A stretch of DNA of 64,000 nt from Phycomyces blakesleeanus NRRL 1555(-). Taxonomy: Eukaryota > Mucoromycota > Mucoromycetes > Mucorales > Phycomycetaceae. The position numbers and the translations under genes were made by a program. Location: positions 489,001-553,000 of the forward strand of contig NW_017265141.1 of the NCBI RefSeq assembly GCF_001638985.1, read 5' to 3'. Position 1 is the first letter of the stretch. Each line of letters begins with the position of its first letter. This document shows positions 1 through 12,404 of the stretch, one piece after another. The notes below the pieces were generated by a model, which searched no databases, was not told where the DNA came from, and saw only the letters and a list, made by a program, of their open reading frames with translations.

Positions 1-233
1 CGTATAAAGTGTATCAAAATGTACCATATATATTTATATATTCTGTTGATAAAATTTCAACCAAAATAATAATTTTATATTAAATCTAAATCATTTTTTA
101 TTTTTTATTTTATTTTTTATTTTTTGTAGATACATATTACTTAATTAAATACTTGATTTTAATATACATAGTAGGTATCTACATTGTCTATATAGATAGA
201 TAGACGTGCGTATGTGTTATGCATAGTTTTGCT

Positions 234-937
234 TTACATGCCACCTCCCATCTGGTTCTGAGACTCGCGCTGGAGTCTGGAAACGTAGGAACGAGACACA
301 ACGTTCCATGCCTCCATGTAACGGTCCATGCACTTTGACAAGCAAGCCTGCTCACTGCTCTCAAGACGAGCTCCTGGCTTAGGAACGCACTTGAGGTAGC
401 ACTTTTCATTGATTTTCTGTATAATCATTATATATTAATATATTTGACATTTGACATTTGACATTTGATTTTAGATATTTTATATCTGAATTCACGTTTT
501 TTTTTTTAAAAATAATAATAATAAGAATATTTAAATTGTAATTGATATGTATATGTAATTCTCTCTTTCCATTTTCCTTTATATATATATACATACACCC
601 ATGCACCATTCTATTCCATTTCCTTTCGTTCCATTTCTCTTATGTATACCTATACACATTTATAGAAATTATCTATACTCACGTTAATCAACTCCTGGGC
701 ATTAGCAAGGGCAAGCTCGCTACGGACCTGGTCCATGACCTCCTGCTTCTTGCTGCTCTGTTAAAAACAAAACAAACAAAAAATAACGGTTTAAAATTCT
801 TGTTCTTTCGTTCTTTCGTTCATTTTTTTTTTGATGTCGTTTCTCTCATTGCATAGTGCGTAATGTATGTTGTGTAGTTTGTAGTTTGTAGTGTGACTTA
901 CAGAGTCACCACCTTGGTTGTATCCGGAATAGTCCAT
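234..937 (-). CDS. TIM13: Tim13, small TIM chaperone of the mitochondrial intermembrane space
   Basis: Three exons (902-937, 683-757, 234-416) join in phase to give 97 residues, the usual size for Tim13. Tim13 works with Tim8 as a hexameric chaperone that escorts hydrophobic precursors across the intermembrane space to TIM22. The twin CX3C motif of the family is visible: CYLKC and, 15 residues later, CLSKC, followed by the typical MDRYMEAWNVVSR helix. Exon 2 carries the family segment MDQVRSELALANAQELIN. Donors are GTAAGT and GTGAGT and both acceptors are CAG. The start is the only ATG in exon 1. It is divergently oriented from the SUN gene. Identity is firm; Tim8, Tim9 and Tim10 fit less well. 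Confidence 0.95.
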
Positions 938-1848
938 ATTGAGTCAAAAAAAAATATGTGTATATAAGAGAGGAAAGCTATAAATGATAGACTTTGCACT
1001 TTCAAATTAAAAAAAAAAAAAAAGTCCCCCCCCCTTCCTTTCATCTCATAAACCCCCAGCTTAGTTTGTTATTGCAAGCCACCCTTTTGTGCTTTGACGT
1101 CAAGTTGGATTTGAACAGTCACGTACTAGCATCTCTTTCTCTCTCCTATATATATATATATGAATGCTACGATTTTCTATTGTTCAACATTATAATAAAA
1201 ATATACTACTACTATTGCTTTTGTTGCTTTTGCTGCTGCTAATAAAACTTGTATATTTTCTCCCTCTCTTCCTCTCTTCCTCCCTCTTTATTATTAACCT
1301 TTTGTCCTCCTCACTCTCTATCTCTATCTCTTCATTTTAATAATTTATATACTATTATTAATATATGATAGAATAGAATCTAAGCAGCAAACATGTAGCA
1401 AAATAATGCAAGATTGATAGGATTATTATAGCTTTTATAAATCATTTCTTTTTTTTAAAAAAAAAAAATGCCATACACTATATATCTAAATATATAAGAG
1501 AGAAATTATACAAAGAATTGGCTACCTTTGTCTGTTTGTCTTTAATATGTGCACATAATATATAATCTGTGTATGTGTATGAACAATGTATATATCTCTT
1601 TGAAAATAATAAACAAATATAAATTTTATATATAAGAATAAGAATAAGAGTATAATTATTTTTTATAATCATCAACTTTAACCTCAACTTCCTCTCCTTA
1701 ACTCTGTGTTGTACAATAAATAAATAAATAAATAAATAAATAAAATAATAAAAAAGAAGAAGAAGAATATACACATATATACATAATAACTAACTAACAA
1801 ACAAACAAATAAATAAAGACGAAGACGAAGACGAAGAAGAAAACGAAG
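938..1848. other. Divergent spacer between TIM13 and the SUN gene
   Basis: No gene is seen. It must hold both promoters. It contains a 9-C run (1026-1034), a pyrimidine-rich stretch (about 1256-1330), a T8A12 tract (1449-1468), an AAAT tetranucleotide array (about 1718-1745) and a GACGAA-like array just before the SUN start (about 1817-1845). The short open frames here are low-complexity. Confidence 0.6.
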
Positions 1849-4513
1849 ATGAGCAGTGGATTCAATCTAGGCCATTCTCCTCGTAGGCGCGAAACAGAGC
1901 ACGGTGCATATTGTTCAAGTCCTACTGATGCTGTTGCAGAACGAGCTCAGCAACACGCCTCACACAAAAACCACCAATCAATCCAAAAGGGTACACCCAT
2001 CCGTGGAGACACCTCAATCAACATTGCCACAGCCTTTCATCAGCAACAGATGCTTGACGACACTCCACTTACCAAAAGGCTAAGACCGGTCCAACTATCT
2101 CCACAATGGTCAGACAGATTCACCAAAATCTCAAAAGAACACTGGTCATCGATTAATACGAACAATAACCACAACAATAATACTCAAAATCATAATAACG
2201 CTATTACTTCAGGTACTTATAAAAAATAAAAATAAAAATTAAATTATAATTAAACTTTTTTATATATATAATCTATAATTTTATATGCGTGTGCGTATAT
2301 CTTATCTTATTGTTCTTGTATTCTTAAACAAACTAGCATCCCAAGATCAAGAAATCGATGCCTTTTTCGGTCACTCAAACACTCCACAACAATCCCAATC
2401 TCTATCCCAATCTTTATCCACTCCAGAGGGCTGGAACCCTTATGAAGAAGAAGAAATGCTATCCCAACACCCTGAAGAAGAAGCCCGGCGGAGGAACGTG
2501 GTAGCCAGCGGAGGAGAGATTCTGGATATTGATGGAATTGATTATAATGGCGAACCAGCCAGAACAAATAAAAAAAGCCAAGCAAAACAAGACAGAGATG
2601 AAGACGACGGGGAAGATGAATATGATCAATATGACGATAATCAAAATCCAGGCGAATTCGAATCAATAAATCCAGATGAAGACCAGGACGAGCAATATAA
2701 CGATGATAGTGATCTCGAGGGCGTTGCGTGGATGAAATCAAAACTAGCAAAAGTGTACGACAAGGTTCTCTTGATGGTGTTCGTTCGACTGTTTTGGTGC
2801 CTGTGGATCGTCAAGGAAATCATCTCAAGGTGCACAGAATTGCTTTTACTGATCGCCGGTCGCGCAATAATTCAGCCATTCACCAATCTACTCAAAGCTC
2901 TTGGAATCTATAACCCTTGCCCTGAACCACCTCTTCGATCATCCTGGCGATGGAACCGTCTGGTGCTATTTATCCTCATTCTTGCGGGTGCTCTCAATGG
3001 ACTCCTCTCATCTTTTCCAGACAATCAATTCGAACGCACACCAATCATCCGTCACGTCCTGGACAATCAACCCATCAGGATCGACAAGTTCCGCACCATA
3101 TGGCCATTTTTCCACAAAAAACCCTTTCTGGCCGAATTTAATACCAACAAAAGTAAAAGTAAAAGTAATAACAATAACAGATATGATAATCAACAATCAC
3201 CAGCAGAAACATCATTAATAGAATCATCAATAGCATCAACAGAATCAATACCATCGCCATCGCCGTCTCCTTTGGTTATTCAGGATCCTGATTCTATTCA
3301 AGCATATATTTCAAAAGAAGTCGAACGACAAGTCCAATCAAGACTCCATCAGGTTCAATCGAACTCTCGACCGACTATTGCTACGGTTGCTACGGTTACG
3401 GATGCTACTGTCACAGATGCTACTACTGCTTCTGTTGGTGCTGCTACTATTCCTGCTACTACAATTGCTACTGCTACGGATGATACAATTATTATTAATG
3501 GTGCTAATAGTGATTATGATAACAGTATCGGATCAAACTCAGACTCATTATTACCGGAATTACATTCTTACATTGACAACCGTTGTGCCAGTCGGACAGA
3601 ACTCGAAGACTATGCAGCAGCCCTAGATCATGTCCGCCAAGAGATAAACGACCAACTCAGATCGACTCTCCAAGATATCCCTGCCCAGGTCGAACGCGAG
3701 ACCGATCAACTGAGGGCATCTCTAGAGGTAGCCAATTACTTGCAAAATCATTGGGAAGAAGTCCAGAAGTTACTTGACAACATTGGAAACAATCCTCAAT
3801 TACTATCCTCATCCTCATCACCATCATCACCATCACAAGACCAACAGCATTATAATCAACAACAAGTCAGACAAAGGCCAGTGCCATTAAATCCATGGGA
3901 TACTTTACCAGACTATGCACTTGCCACCAGTGGTGCTTCTGTGATCGGTCGCCTGACATCGTACACCTACACAACTTACCCACAACATCCAGCCCTGCGG
4001 CAGATTGCGCGTCTGACAGGAATAGGCACCCGCAATTACTATGCGCCGGTTGTTGCCCTGATGCACGGAACCGAGCCGGGTGCGTGCTGGACTATGAGTG
4101 GGGCCCAAGGTACGCTGGGAATCCATCTCAGCCAGCCTATTCTTGTAAAACACGTGACGGTCGAGTTCCCACCCCCGACCTCGTCGACTGTCAATCGTAC
4201 CACTTCTCCACGAGAATTCGAAGTCTGGGGACTACAATCGATTGGTGGAAGTCAAACGAAAAATAGTGGCAGTAGTTTACTCGGCGGCGTGTTTGGACCA
4301 GTGCGCTTTCCGTGGGATTATCCGAACCCAGACTCTACTCTGTTGGGATCATTCGAGTATGATATCGAGGGAGCTCCTATCCAGATGTTTGATGTCCCAT
4401 CTACACATTATCTTATAGCCCAGGCCGTGCTGATCCGCATCAGATCGAATTGGGGACATCCCGACTATACTTCACTATACAGGGTTCGGATCCATGGTTA
4501 CCCGGAAGAATAA
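1849..4513 (+). CDS. SUN-domain (Sad1/UNC-84) nuclear envelope protein
   Basis: Two exons (1849-2212, 2337-4513) give 846 residues; the single 124-nt intron is phase 1 and restores GCA across the junction. SUN proteins sit in the inner nuclear membrane and bind KASH proteins in the perinuclear space to form the LINC complex that links chromatin to the cytoskeleton. In order: Ser/His/Asn-rich N-terminus (1-120), strongly acidic stretch (about 190-250), hydrophobic segments (about 265-301 and 330-347), a Thr/Ala-rich low-complexity linker, a predicted coiled coil (about 540-590), and a C-terminal SUN domain (about 645-846). The SUN signature is clear: GACW, then TLGIHLSQPI, then PREFEVWGL. A separate ATG at 2285 lies in the intron and would give a signal-peptide-like start; the spliced model is preferred because frame and splice sites agree. 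Confidence 0.9.
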
Positions 4514-4850
4514 AGTATAAAGGGAACAAATAAATTCGAATGAAGTTATATATATATATATTTATATAAATATGGATTTGAGATTAGAGAAAAGAAGTAT
4601 AATAATAAGAACATGACAGCAACATCATTACACATTGCAAATATAAATATATAAATATACAAAGACATGCAGGAATGATCTTGTACGTATTGAATTGGAT
4701 TAAGCTTCACTTGAAAATAGCTATAGTCTTGGAAAATGAGGTGATCCCCCCATTCTGTCACAAAAATCAATCATGAAGTGCGAAAATTTCGGACAATTTT
4801 TTTTTTTTAAAAAAAAAGACAAGACCAGAATAAGAATCAAGTCTAGAATA
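4514..4850. other. Spacer between the SUN gene and the TIR element
   Basis: No gene is seen. AT repeats follow the SUN stop codon. A T12A9 tract lies at 4797-4817, just outside the transposable element. Confidence 0.6.
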
Positions 4851-5838
4851 CAGTGGCTCCACTCCCAAAGTTACCTTTCTTTAGACGAACTTTAATTAAA
4901 CTCACAGAAATTTCAATTTTCCATGAGATGGCCCCCTTTACGGCGCTTTAATTTCCAAATATTGGCTTCATTTTTTTTTTATTTTTTTTACAACAAATGA
5001 TGCCAATAATCTTTGTTTAAGCAAGATGTTGGTATAAGACCTAAACTACATGGAACATGATATTGAGGCTAAAGATAAACAGACAATTAGGTTTTATTTA
5101 CTGTGAAATAAAAAAAATTGTACAAGTATAAAGGTTGTACAGAGTTACATAGTAGGCAATAGGAAGAAGGATATATAATTAATGTGAAGCTATTAGAAAT
5201 TGACAGATATGTTTTAATCACTTGTATACCAAGGGCTTTATATGCTCACATTGAGATATATATATATATATATATCTATTTGTAAATAATAAACTTACCT
5301 CTGGAAGGGTAAAACGGAATTCTTGCTTGCATTCTGTATTAGAAAGGTCTTTAAGATTTAAACATTTACGACTTCTCTTCTTGGCTTTAGTTTTCTGCGA
5401 CTCTTCATCACCAGTAAAAAGATTTTCGGTCGCATTAGAGTCAATGAAAAGCATTAATTTTTTTTATTTTATATATTTTGTTTGCAAGATGTCTTTATAT
5501 TGTTATTAAGAAAGAAACGCACTGCTTTTGATTTTCTTTCTCACAGAAATTGTAAACATTCAAATTACGATATTTATTCCGACGTTGGACATCAACTTTT
5601 TATATTTAAGCAGCTCCAAATTTTATGCGAGATAACACCTCTACTCATTTGAAATTAAAATAAGCTATCTAAGAAAAAAAAACAAATTGTAAGGGATGCA
5701 ATACGGCTTTTACCAATTCACAAAGACGAACTTTGTCCAATAAAATGCGCATTTTGGCTTCTAAAAAAAACGAAGTTTAGTCGGAGATAATAACGAATTC
5801 AGCTCATTGGAAAACGAACATTGGGAGTGGAGCCACTG
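4851..5838. mobile_element. 988-bp TIR DNA transposon, probably non-autonomous, TA target
   Basis: The ends are an exact 18-bp inverted repeat starting CAGTGGCTCCACTCCCAA (4851-4868 and complement at 5821-5838), flanked on both sides by TA (4849-4850, 5839-5840), the target duplication of the Tc1/mariner superfamily. Two subterminal direct repeats also occur: AGACGAACTTT (near 4883 and 5724) and CTCACAGAAATT (near 4901 and 5540). No transposase is recognisable. The only coding-like piece is on the minus strand (5299-5454). Superfamily assignment rests on TIR and TA only. Confidence 0.8.
5299..5454 (-). CDS. Possible exon inside the TIR element
   Basis: ATG at 5454 opens 52 codons that run into a good GAG|GTAAGT donor. 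The peptide is Lys/Ser/Glu-rich with a basic cluster KAKKRSRK. I do not recognise it. It could be the first exon of an element gene or a captured host fragment; no convincing downstream exon was found within the element. Confidence 0.25.
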
Positions 5839-6059
5839 TATATATTCATTTTGATATATTTGTGTGTGTATGTGTTGCCAAAAAAAAGTGGCCAGTCTGT
5901 TATGCATTAATCAAATCAAATCATAATACCAATAAGGACAACAATGATAATTTAACTTTTATATATTGTATTGTATTGTATTGTATTTATTTTGTTTTTT
6001 TTAGAAGAAAAAAAAAAGAGGTAGACAGATGTAATGAAAAGAGAGAACAATAATGAGAA

Positions 6060-6157
6060 TGATGGCAAGAACAAGAACAAGAACAAGAACAAGAACAAGA
6101 ACAGGAACAGGAGCGATATGGGTAGATGAAAAGAGAGAGAGAGAGAGAGAGAGAGAA
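6060..6157. repeat. AAGAAC hexamer array followed by GA dinucleotide array
   Basis: About seven copies of a GAACAA-type hexamer (about 6066-6112) and a GA run (about 6129-6157) lie just downstream of the questin-oxidase-like gene. They produce spurious low-complexity frames on both strands. Confidence 0.9.
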
Positions 6158-6232
6158 AGTAATGCGTGTATGTACAAAGCGAATAAGAGTAAAAAAGCAA
6201 AAAGCAAAATCAAAATCAAATAAGAGCAATAA

Positions 6233-7927
6233 TTATACCCAACCAGTGCCTCCCTTAATCCATCTACATCCTGAGCCTTGTTGGACAAATTTGGCAATAA
6301 GATTGGCAGTTTCGAGACACTTGGAGTCGTGACCCAATCTGTCACGGGCCGTGGCTAGGGATCGAATGGCCAGGATTGCCTTTGAATCGTCTGATTGGAC
6401 AACAATGTTCATGCACTCCTTCCATCCTAGCAACGATGACAACGACAACTGACGATCAGAGACAAGACTACCGCTGCTGTTTATGGTATTGATGATGTTG
6501 CTAATCCGAGGTCTTCCCTGGACAATATATGTGCACAACATGGCCAGGAACTGGAGGTTAATTAAACGATTGAAGAATAATGAATGGTCCTGTGCGCCCA
6601 ATCGGTGGTTGGCCAGGGTTTGGATCGCCAGAGCAGATTCAAGAAGCTGCCCCCCAAGAAATCCGTCCATCTCAATCGTTCCGCTTGTGTTTCGTGCACT
6701 GGTCGCCATGAGGCGGACTGCCAATCGAGTCAGGCTACTCAAGCGTTTTCCCGATCCCGAGCCATTATTGCCTTTATTATCGTTGTCATCATCAGTAGAA
6801 CAATCTTCAGCCTTCAGTTGCTGTCCAGCGGTTGCCCATTCCGTCACATAAGTTCCCAGTAGATCACTCTTGCTTTTCAACAACAGTCGTACAGCCGATC
6901 CAAACGTGTTTGTGCCTTCAATCTTGCCATCGAATCTCTGGTCGGACAGGACTAGGTCCAACAGGAGTCCTTCTGGGTCCAATGGGCGTTCTTGTTGAGG
7001 TGAACGTGCAGCAACACCTGCTGCCTTAATCTTTTCTGCTTCTGCTTCTGCTGCTTCTGCTGCTGCTGCTGTTTCGGCTGCGTCGAGGAAATCACCAACA
7101 TCCCAAAAGGTGCTTGCCAAATAAGCAAGGCCTTGAACAACTACAGGGGACAGATTTTGCTCTAAGCCAAATGCGATATGAACTAGAGGCTGAAGCTGAG
7201 ATCCAATGGACTGATGTAATACACTGGTGTAGAAATATGTTTCGAGAACTGTTTCGAGACCGTTAAGAGTGACTTGTTTGTCAAAGAAGTCGAGATATGC
7301 ACGATAACAGCTAATAAAGAAAAGAAGAAGAAAAAACAAAATGAGTATTGACAAGAATGATTATTGATAACAGTTTGTCGAATAGATCTCCCTCCTTCCT
7401 ACCAACTTCTCTCACTTCCTTTCAATTTTTTTTTTAAAAAAAATTTAATTTAAAGAAGATATAAATGTTTTGGATATTTTACTTTTGCTTTCCGAGATGA
7501 TCTTGCCAATTAGTCTTTGTGATAGTTGGTGACACCGACGATCGAAGTAATTCCAAATCAGCTATTTCGGTCAGATAGGCCTTGCTCAAACGTTCTTTAT
7601 CGGCTGTAATATTTTATATATAATATAAATACAAAAAAAAAGGTTGATTGAGTTTATTTTGTTATTAAAGATAAGATCTATATATATATTTTCATTTCCA
7701 TAGCAACAGCCGAAAAGAAAGAAAAAAAAGAGTAACTTACCACCTAGTTCATAAAGACTGACTAATAGACGGGCAAGTACATTTGGTCGATCACGACACT
7801 CCATGCTGTAGAGGTCGTGTGTTGTATTGACCACTGTGAGTAGTAATGATCTGATGTCTGGTGGACCAAGACTGACATCTCTTGGAGCATTGTAAGTAGA
7901 AGACGGTGGATAAGATACAGTGTGCAT
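6233..7927 (-). CDS. Questin-oxidase-like protein (DUF4243 family)
   Basis: Three exons (7741-7927, 7483-7603, 6233-7310) give 461 residues. The family takes its name from an Aspergillus enzyme that performs oxidative ring opening of questin in geodin synthesis; most members have no assigned substrate. Family blocks visible: an N-terminal helix around LYELG, the NCYRAYLDFFD block created by the second junction, ETYFY, then QPLVHIAFGLEQ and VVQGLAYLAS, and a C-terminal GRPRI block. An Ala/Glu-rich insert (EAAEAEAEK) and a polar Asp/Asn insert look lineage-specific. The second intron starts GTAAAA and contains a T10A8 tract. No polyketide synthase or other secondary-metabolism gene is near, so the substrate is unknown. 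Confidence 0.8.
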
Positions 7928-10388
7928 GGTAAGAAAAAAAAAACTAAGGTGCTTTAAAGAAATTGTCTTTGTATATATATATATATATAAAGAAGAAAAA
8001 GAAGAAGAAGAAAGAGTCAAGTAATATTGTGTCTGTATATATATTATATAAAATATATAAGTAATACTTTTATATATAAAAATAAATAAATAAAGAAAAT
8101 CTATTATTATCTCAACCCTTTTAAATATATATATTTATGCTTTGTGTCTTGCCCCCAAAAATAACCTGTTCAATACAAGCCTATATCTATATCTATATTA
8201 CATCTATTTTCTAGACTTATGATTATTAATGGTATTAAATTATCAAGGGGATAAAGGTTCTGTACTGCTTAATTCTCTTTCTTGCAAGTTAATTTATTCT
8301 CTTATTACTAAGAAGGAAAAGAAAAGGAGAGGGGAGAGTGAAGACAAAGGTGAGGTGAGGTGAGAAGGAGAGGAGGGGTTAGAGAGGGGAGGGGATAGAG
8401 GATCAAATTAAGCAAATATTCAGGTGTTTAAAGTGTATAGATGATTCTTTTATGTAGACTTTTTGAAATATAAAGTACCAGCTATTCCACAATAACCATG
8501 GCAACCATCATAATATTCTATACAATTTACTTTTATTTTATTTATTTTTATTTACTGACTATCAAATACCAATATAATGATAATGTGGGCGTAGATACAT
8601 CTTTATTTATTTACTTGGATTTGGCTATTGTTGTTTTGTAGCCTTTAAAGATTTCAATATTTCGAGCTAGTCAAGTAAGATCTTTCTTTTCAAAAGTTGT
8701 AACAAAAAAAAGTCGGCTGTTAACTTACAAGGCTCTAAATCCCTTTACACACAAACTTACTTATTATTTATATATATATATATATAATTTTATTAATGAG
8801 AAAGGGAATAAAACCGGGGTTTTCCGCCTACAACCTACTCGGAAACTCATTTGCTATTTTTAATCACCTCCCTTTCCATGTGTCAAATTGCTAACAGGAT
8901 CCTTGTTTCTTTCTTTATTTCTTATGTTTATTCTTCTTTAACATCATTCATACATATAGCATAATGTAGTAGGTACACATGTGCATGATTATATATATGT
9001 ATGCAAAAGTATATATCATATAGCATATAGAATGGCAATCAATTGATAGATAGACCCTTGAGAACATTGAGCAATTTCCATTATACATATCTGTACATCT
9101 ATGGGCATCAGAAAGTAAGTGAAATCACACAAATGTACAAATAGATACTTAAAGCGAACTGAACTTGTAGTCCAAATGGACCCCGTTCCGATAGTAGTAC
9201 ATCTTACCCACCAATAAAAAAACAAAACAAAACAAAACATCTATATACAAAAATGCAAACCATATAATATACATATATATATATATATATATTTGTTACC
9301 TTCTTATTTTTTGATTAATTTCCGATATCGTACAAGAAATCATGCAGCGGATAACTCAAATAAAAATATCTTCCTTAATAATCACAGTACAGATGATGAA
9401 GCTTATTCTCTTTGTGCGTCCGAGAATCTATTTTTCTTTTTCTATCATCATTATTCCTTTACATACACACATAGAGAAAAACCAATCGAAAGAATTATAT
9501 TATGTCACTTGCGCTTCTTATGATTCTGGATAGTAAATACTGATGATTATAATCATACCAAGGACTGTTGCAAGTCATCTTAATAACTCTTGCTATCAAT
9601 GATAGGACAATAGTCTATTGTAGACACTAAGAGCTTATTTAAAATATCTAAATAATAATAATAAAAAAAGCTATTTTTAATGATTTACTATTACTATTAT
9701 TGTGATTGTTATACTATATTTTGACTATAAAGATCTTTAAAAAGAACTCTTACAAGAATCAATAAACAGATTGTCTTGATTTATAACAGCAAAACGTCTA
9801 TTGGAAAAGCATCTAAAAATACACGCCTATATTACAAAAGCATACTAGCCCAAGTGCCTGTGCCTGTGCCTGTGTGTGTATGTGTGTGCGAGATATTTTT
9901 ATAGGCATTAACCTCATAATGATGTATTTTATCTTGTTTTGTTTTAATTTGGATCAAGCATTAGTAAAAATTTATTTTTGACATGGTCAACATACCTGCT
10001 TTGTCTTGTTACAAAACAGCTACAGAACATAGTGCATTATACTATAGTATAGTAATGTGAAACGTCTCCTAAGAAAACAAAAAGAACACATAAATAGGAA
10101 TGGGAATTCCAAAATAACGTACCCCTAATTTGTGTAAACCATATGGAAAATCTCAAACCTGTAGTTAGAATTATTTATTTATATATAAAAACATACAGCC
10201 AAGAGAAATAATAGTCAAAAGGATGGCAAGGTACATAAAGGGTAATTGTTCTTATATGAGAATCATGATTCTGAATAATATGCACAATTCTCGTTTTATG
10301 AGAGAAAGCTGATCTACCTTACTTTATTCATTTGCTTGTTAATAAATGCATAATCTTCAATATCCGCCTTCTCCACCTATCTCTTGGT
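7928..10388. other. 2.4 kb spacer without recognisable genes
   Basis: Only short, low-complexity frames occur. It contains a G-rich purine tract (about 8310-8403), TA arrays (near 8768 and 9270), and TGCCTG triplication (near 9855). It must contain the promoter of the questin-like gene and the 3' flank of the LRR gene. Confidence 0.5.
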
Positions 10389-12404
10389 CTACAATATGTA
10401 GAGAGACGAATTCTGCTCATCGGCTGCATGCGCTGCAGCTATAATCCACTCAAATGTTCCATGATCAGGCCGAACACCATACTCATCAATCCAAGGTATC
10501 CCACGCGGCATCTCTACGTTGAGAAGCCTTTCGAGCTGCAGTATCTTCCAATGGAAATACTTCTCATGGCATATATCCCAGCACCTACGAGAGCAGCATC
10601 GGATCTTCCGGACGACTCGGGGGTGACCGTGGTAGCCTCTGACAAGAATGTATGTAATCCATGTGTTGACATAAGGGCCCTTGCATCCATAGCACCTTTG
10701 ATGACTCTTGAATTCCAGATCATCTGTAATCCCACGCGGCAGGAACTCATCCTGTAGAGGTATCTTTAATCTAATCGTGTCCTTGGCTGTGATCTCTCTT
10801 AATGAAGTCACAGGGTAGTGGGGCAAAGAACCGAGGGTCGACAGGAACAAATCGCTTTCTGACCTTAGCCTCTTTAATACTAAAGCACGCTCAGTCTCCC
10901 ATGGGGTTGTTGGTCTATGATTTGGGTTCGCATTTCTATTTACAACCTGCCCATTCAGCCTTATCTCCTCCTGTTCAAGTCTGGCGTCAAAATACCAATC
11001 CTCATCCTGATCTTCCTGTATTGGAACTTAAGGTTCAATAATTAAAAACCAAAACCAAAACCAAAATCAAAATCAAAATCAAATATATATATATATAAAA
11101 ACACACACACACACACACACAGAAAGAAAGGAAGAGAAAATTTTTTAACCATTTGTCGTACATGCACACATTGCTATACACACTATATACACGTACGTAC
11201 GTATTTTTACGCCTGGCTGTGTTCTGGGCACCTGTACAAAAACCCTTTTCTCGTCTGCCATGCTTTCAATCAACTCCTCATAGAGCGTACTGTTATCTGT
11301 GTTAGGCAGTAGAATCATTGGATTTGCTGTGATGTGAACTGTGAGGCCTTGACGTTCCAGAAGCTCGTTTGGTGTAATACAGATCCTATTGAAACTGATA
11401 TCTAGTATCTTGAGTTTCTTTGCCCCTGCAAAATCAGACGATATTGACACTAGCTGATTCCTTGAGGCCATGACGGACTCTAGATGTGGGCACCGCGCCA
11501 AAGATTTAGGTATAAACCTGAGCTGGTTGTTGGATAGATTGATGAAAGTAAGCTGGGGTATGTACATGTCAGATGGCAGACAGACCAAACGATTGTCGTT
11601 TATTTCCAGTATCTCAAGACACGCCATTTCCGAAATAGACTGTGGCAGAGATACGATCCTGTTTCCACCAATTACAGACCCCAGTCTTAGCTGACGCATC
11701 TTCTTCCAGTCGCCCATGTTTTCTGGTAGCCTTTCAAGCAAATTGTTATCCAGGTGCAGCATTTCAAGATTTGGTAGCAGAGCAGGTAAGTGGCTAACGT
11801 CTGTCAGTCTATTGTTCGACAGCAGCAGTTTCTTGAGCTGAGGTATCGGAATCTGAAGGTCAAACTCACACAGAGCGTTTGTCGATAGCTTGAGTACATT
11901 TAGATTGTCCAAAAACGATTCAATCACGGTCAGTCTGCGATTGATATTGGGATACTCATCCGACGGAAAATGTTCGGCAAGTCGTTGAGGCAAGACAGAG
12001 TGTTCAAGACGTTTTTTGACTGGCCCGCGATAATTCACAACTGCCGCCGCAATAGACTTGTTGAGGTTGGAACTCTTTACCCCGTGTCTTGCAAGGTTAA
12101 GAGCAAGTCCCTCGTCACTGCCGTCAGAAGAAGAAGAAGAAGATAAAGAAGAAGACGACGACAAAGAAGAATCATTCGACAGCCTTGATGGCGTTTCATC
12201 CATCTCGAGGCAGTGCTCACTACGCTCAATTGGAGAAAACGACTCGGTGTTGTGGGTACCCAGAGACCCGATGTTGCCAATGCAAAAAGGCTCAGAGCTG
12301 TTGACGTTAGGAGTCTCATGTCTGACACCCATCGAGAATGAATGACTGTCAGATAAAAGGACGCCTGTCAGAGCTCTTCCTCCAGAGAGATAAAAGTGAG
12401 TCAT
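10389..12404 (-). CDS. Leucine-rich-repeat protein with Cys-rich C-terminal extension
   Basis: Two exons (11211-12404, 10389-11015), joined in phase 0, give 606 residues. The N-terminal part is Ser-rich. About seven LRRs follow (roughly residues 150-370) with units such as LKKLLLSNNRLTDV, LEMLHLDNNLLERLP, LEILEINDNRLVCLP and LKILDISFNRI, the short plant/fungal-type pattern. The tail has CYGC followed by CCSRRCW and CHEKYFHW, a possible metal site. The start chosen (12404, MTHFYLSGGR) follows an upstream in-frame ATG at 12557 whose product is hydrophobic and Thr-rich and looks like 5' UTR. LRR proteins mediate protein binding; I cannot name the partner. Confidence 0.8.

Noticed and set aside
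2285..2336. ATG at 2285 giving the SUN protein a signal-peptide-like start
   Set aside because: It lies in the 2213-2336 intron; splice sites and phase join the upstream 121-codon exon perfectly to the same frame.
6483..6851. 122-codon plus-strand frame
   Set aside because: Shadow of the questin-oxidase-like exon on the other strand; no family resemblance.
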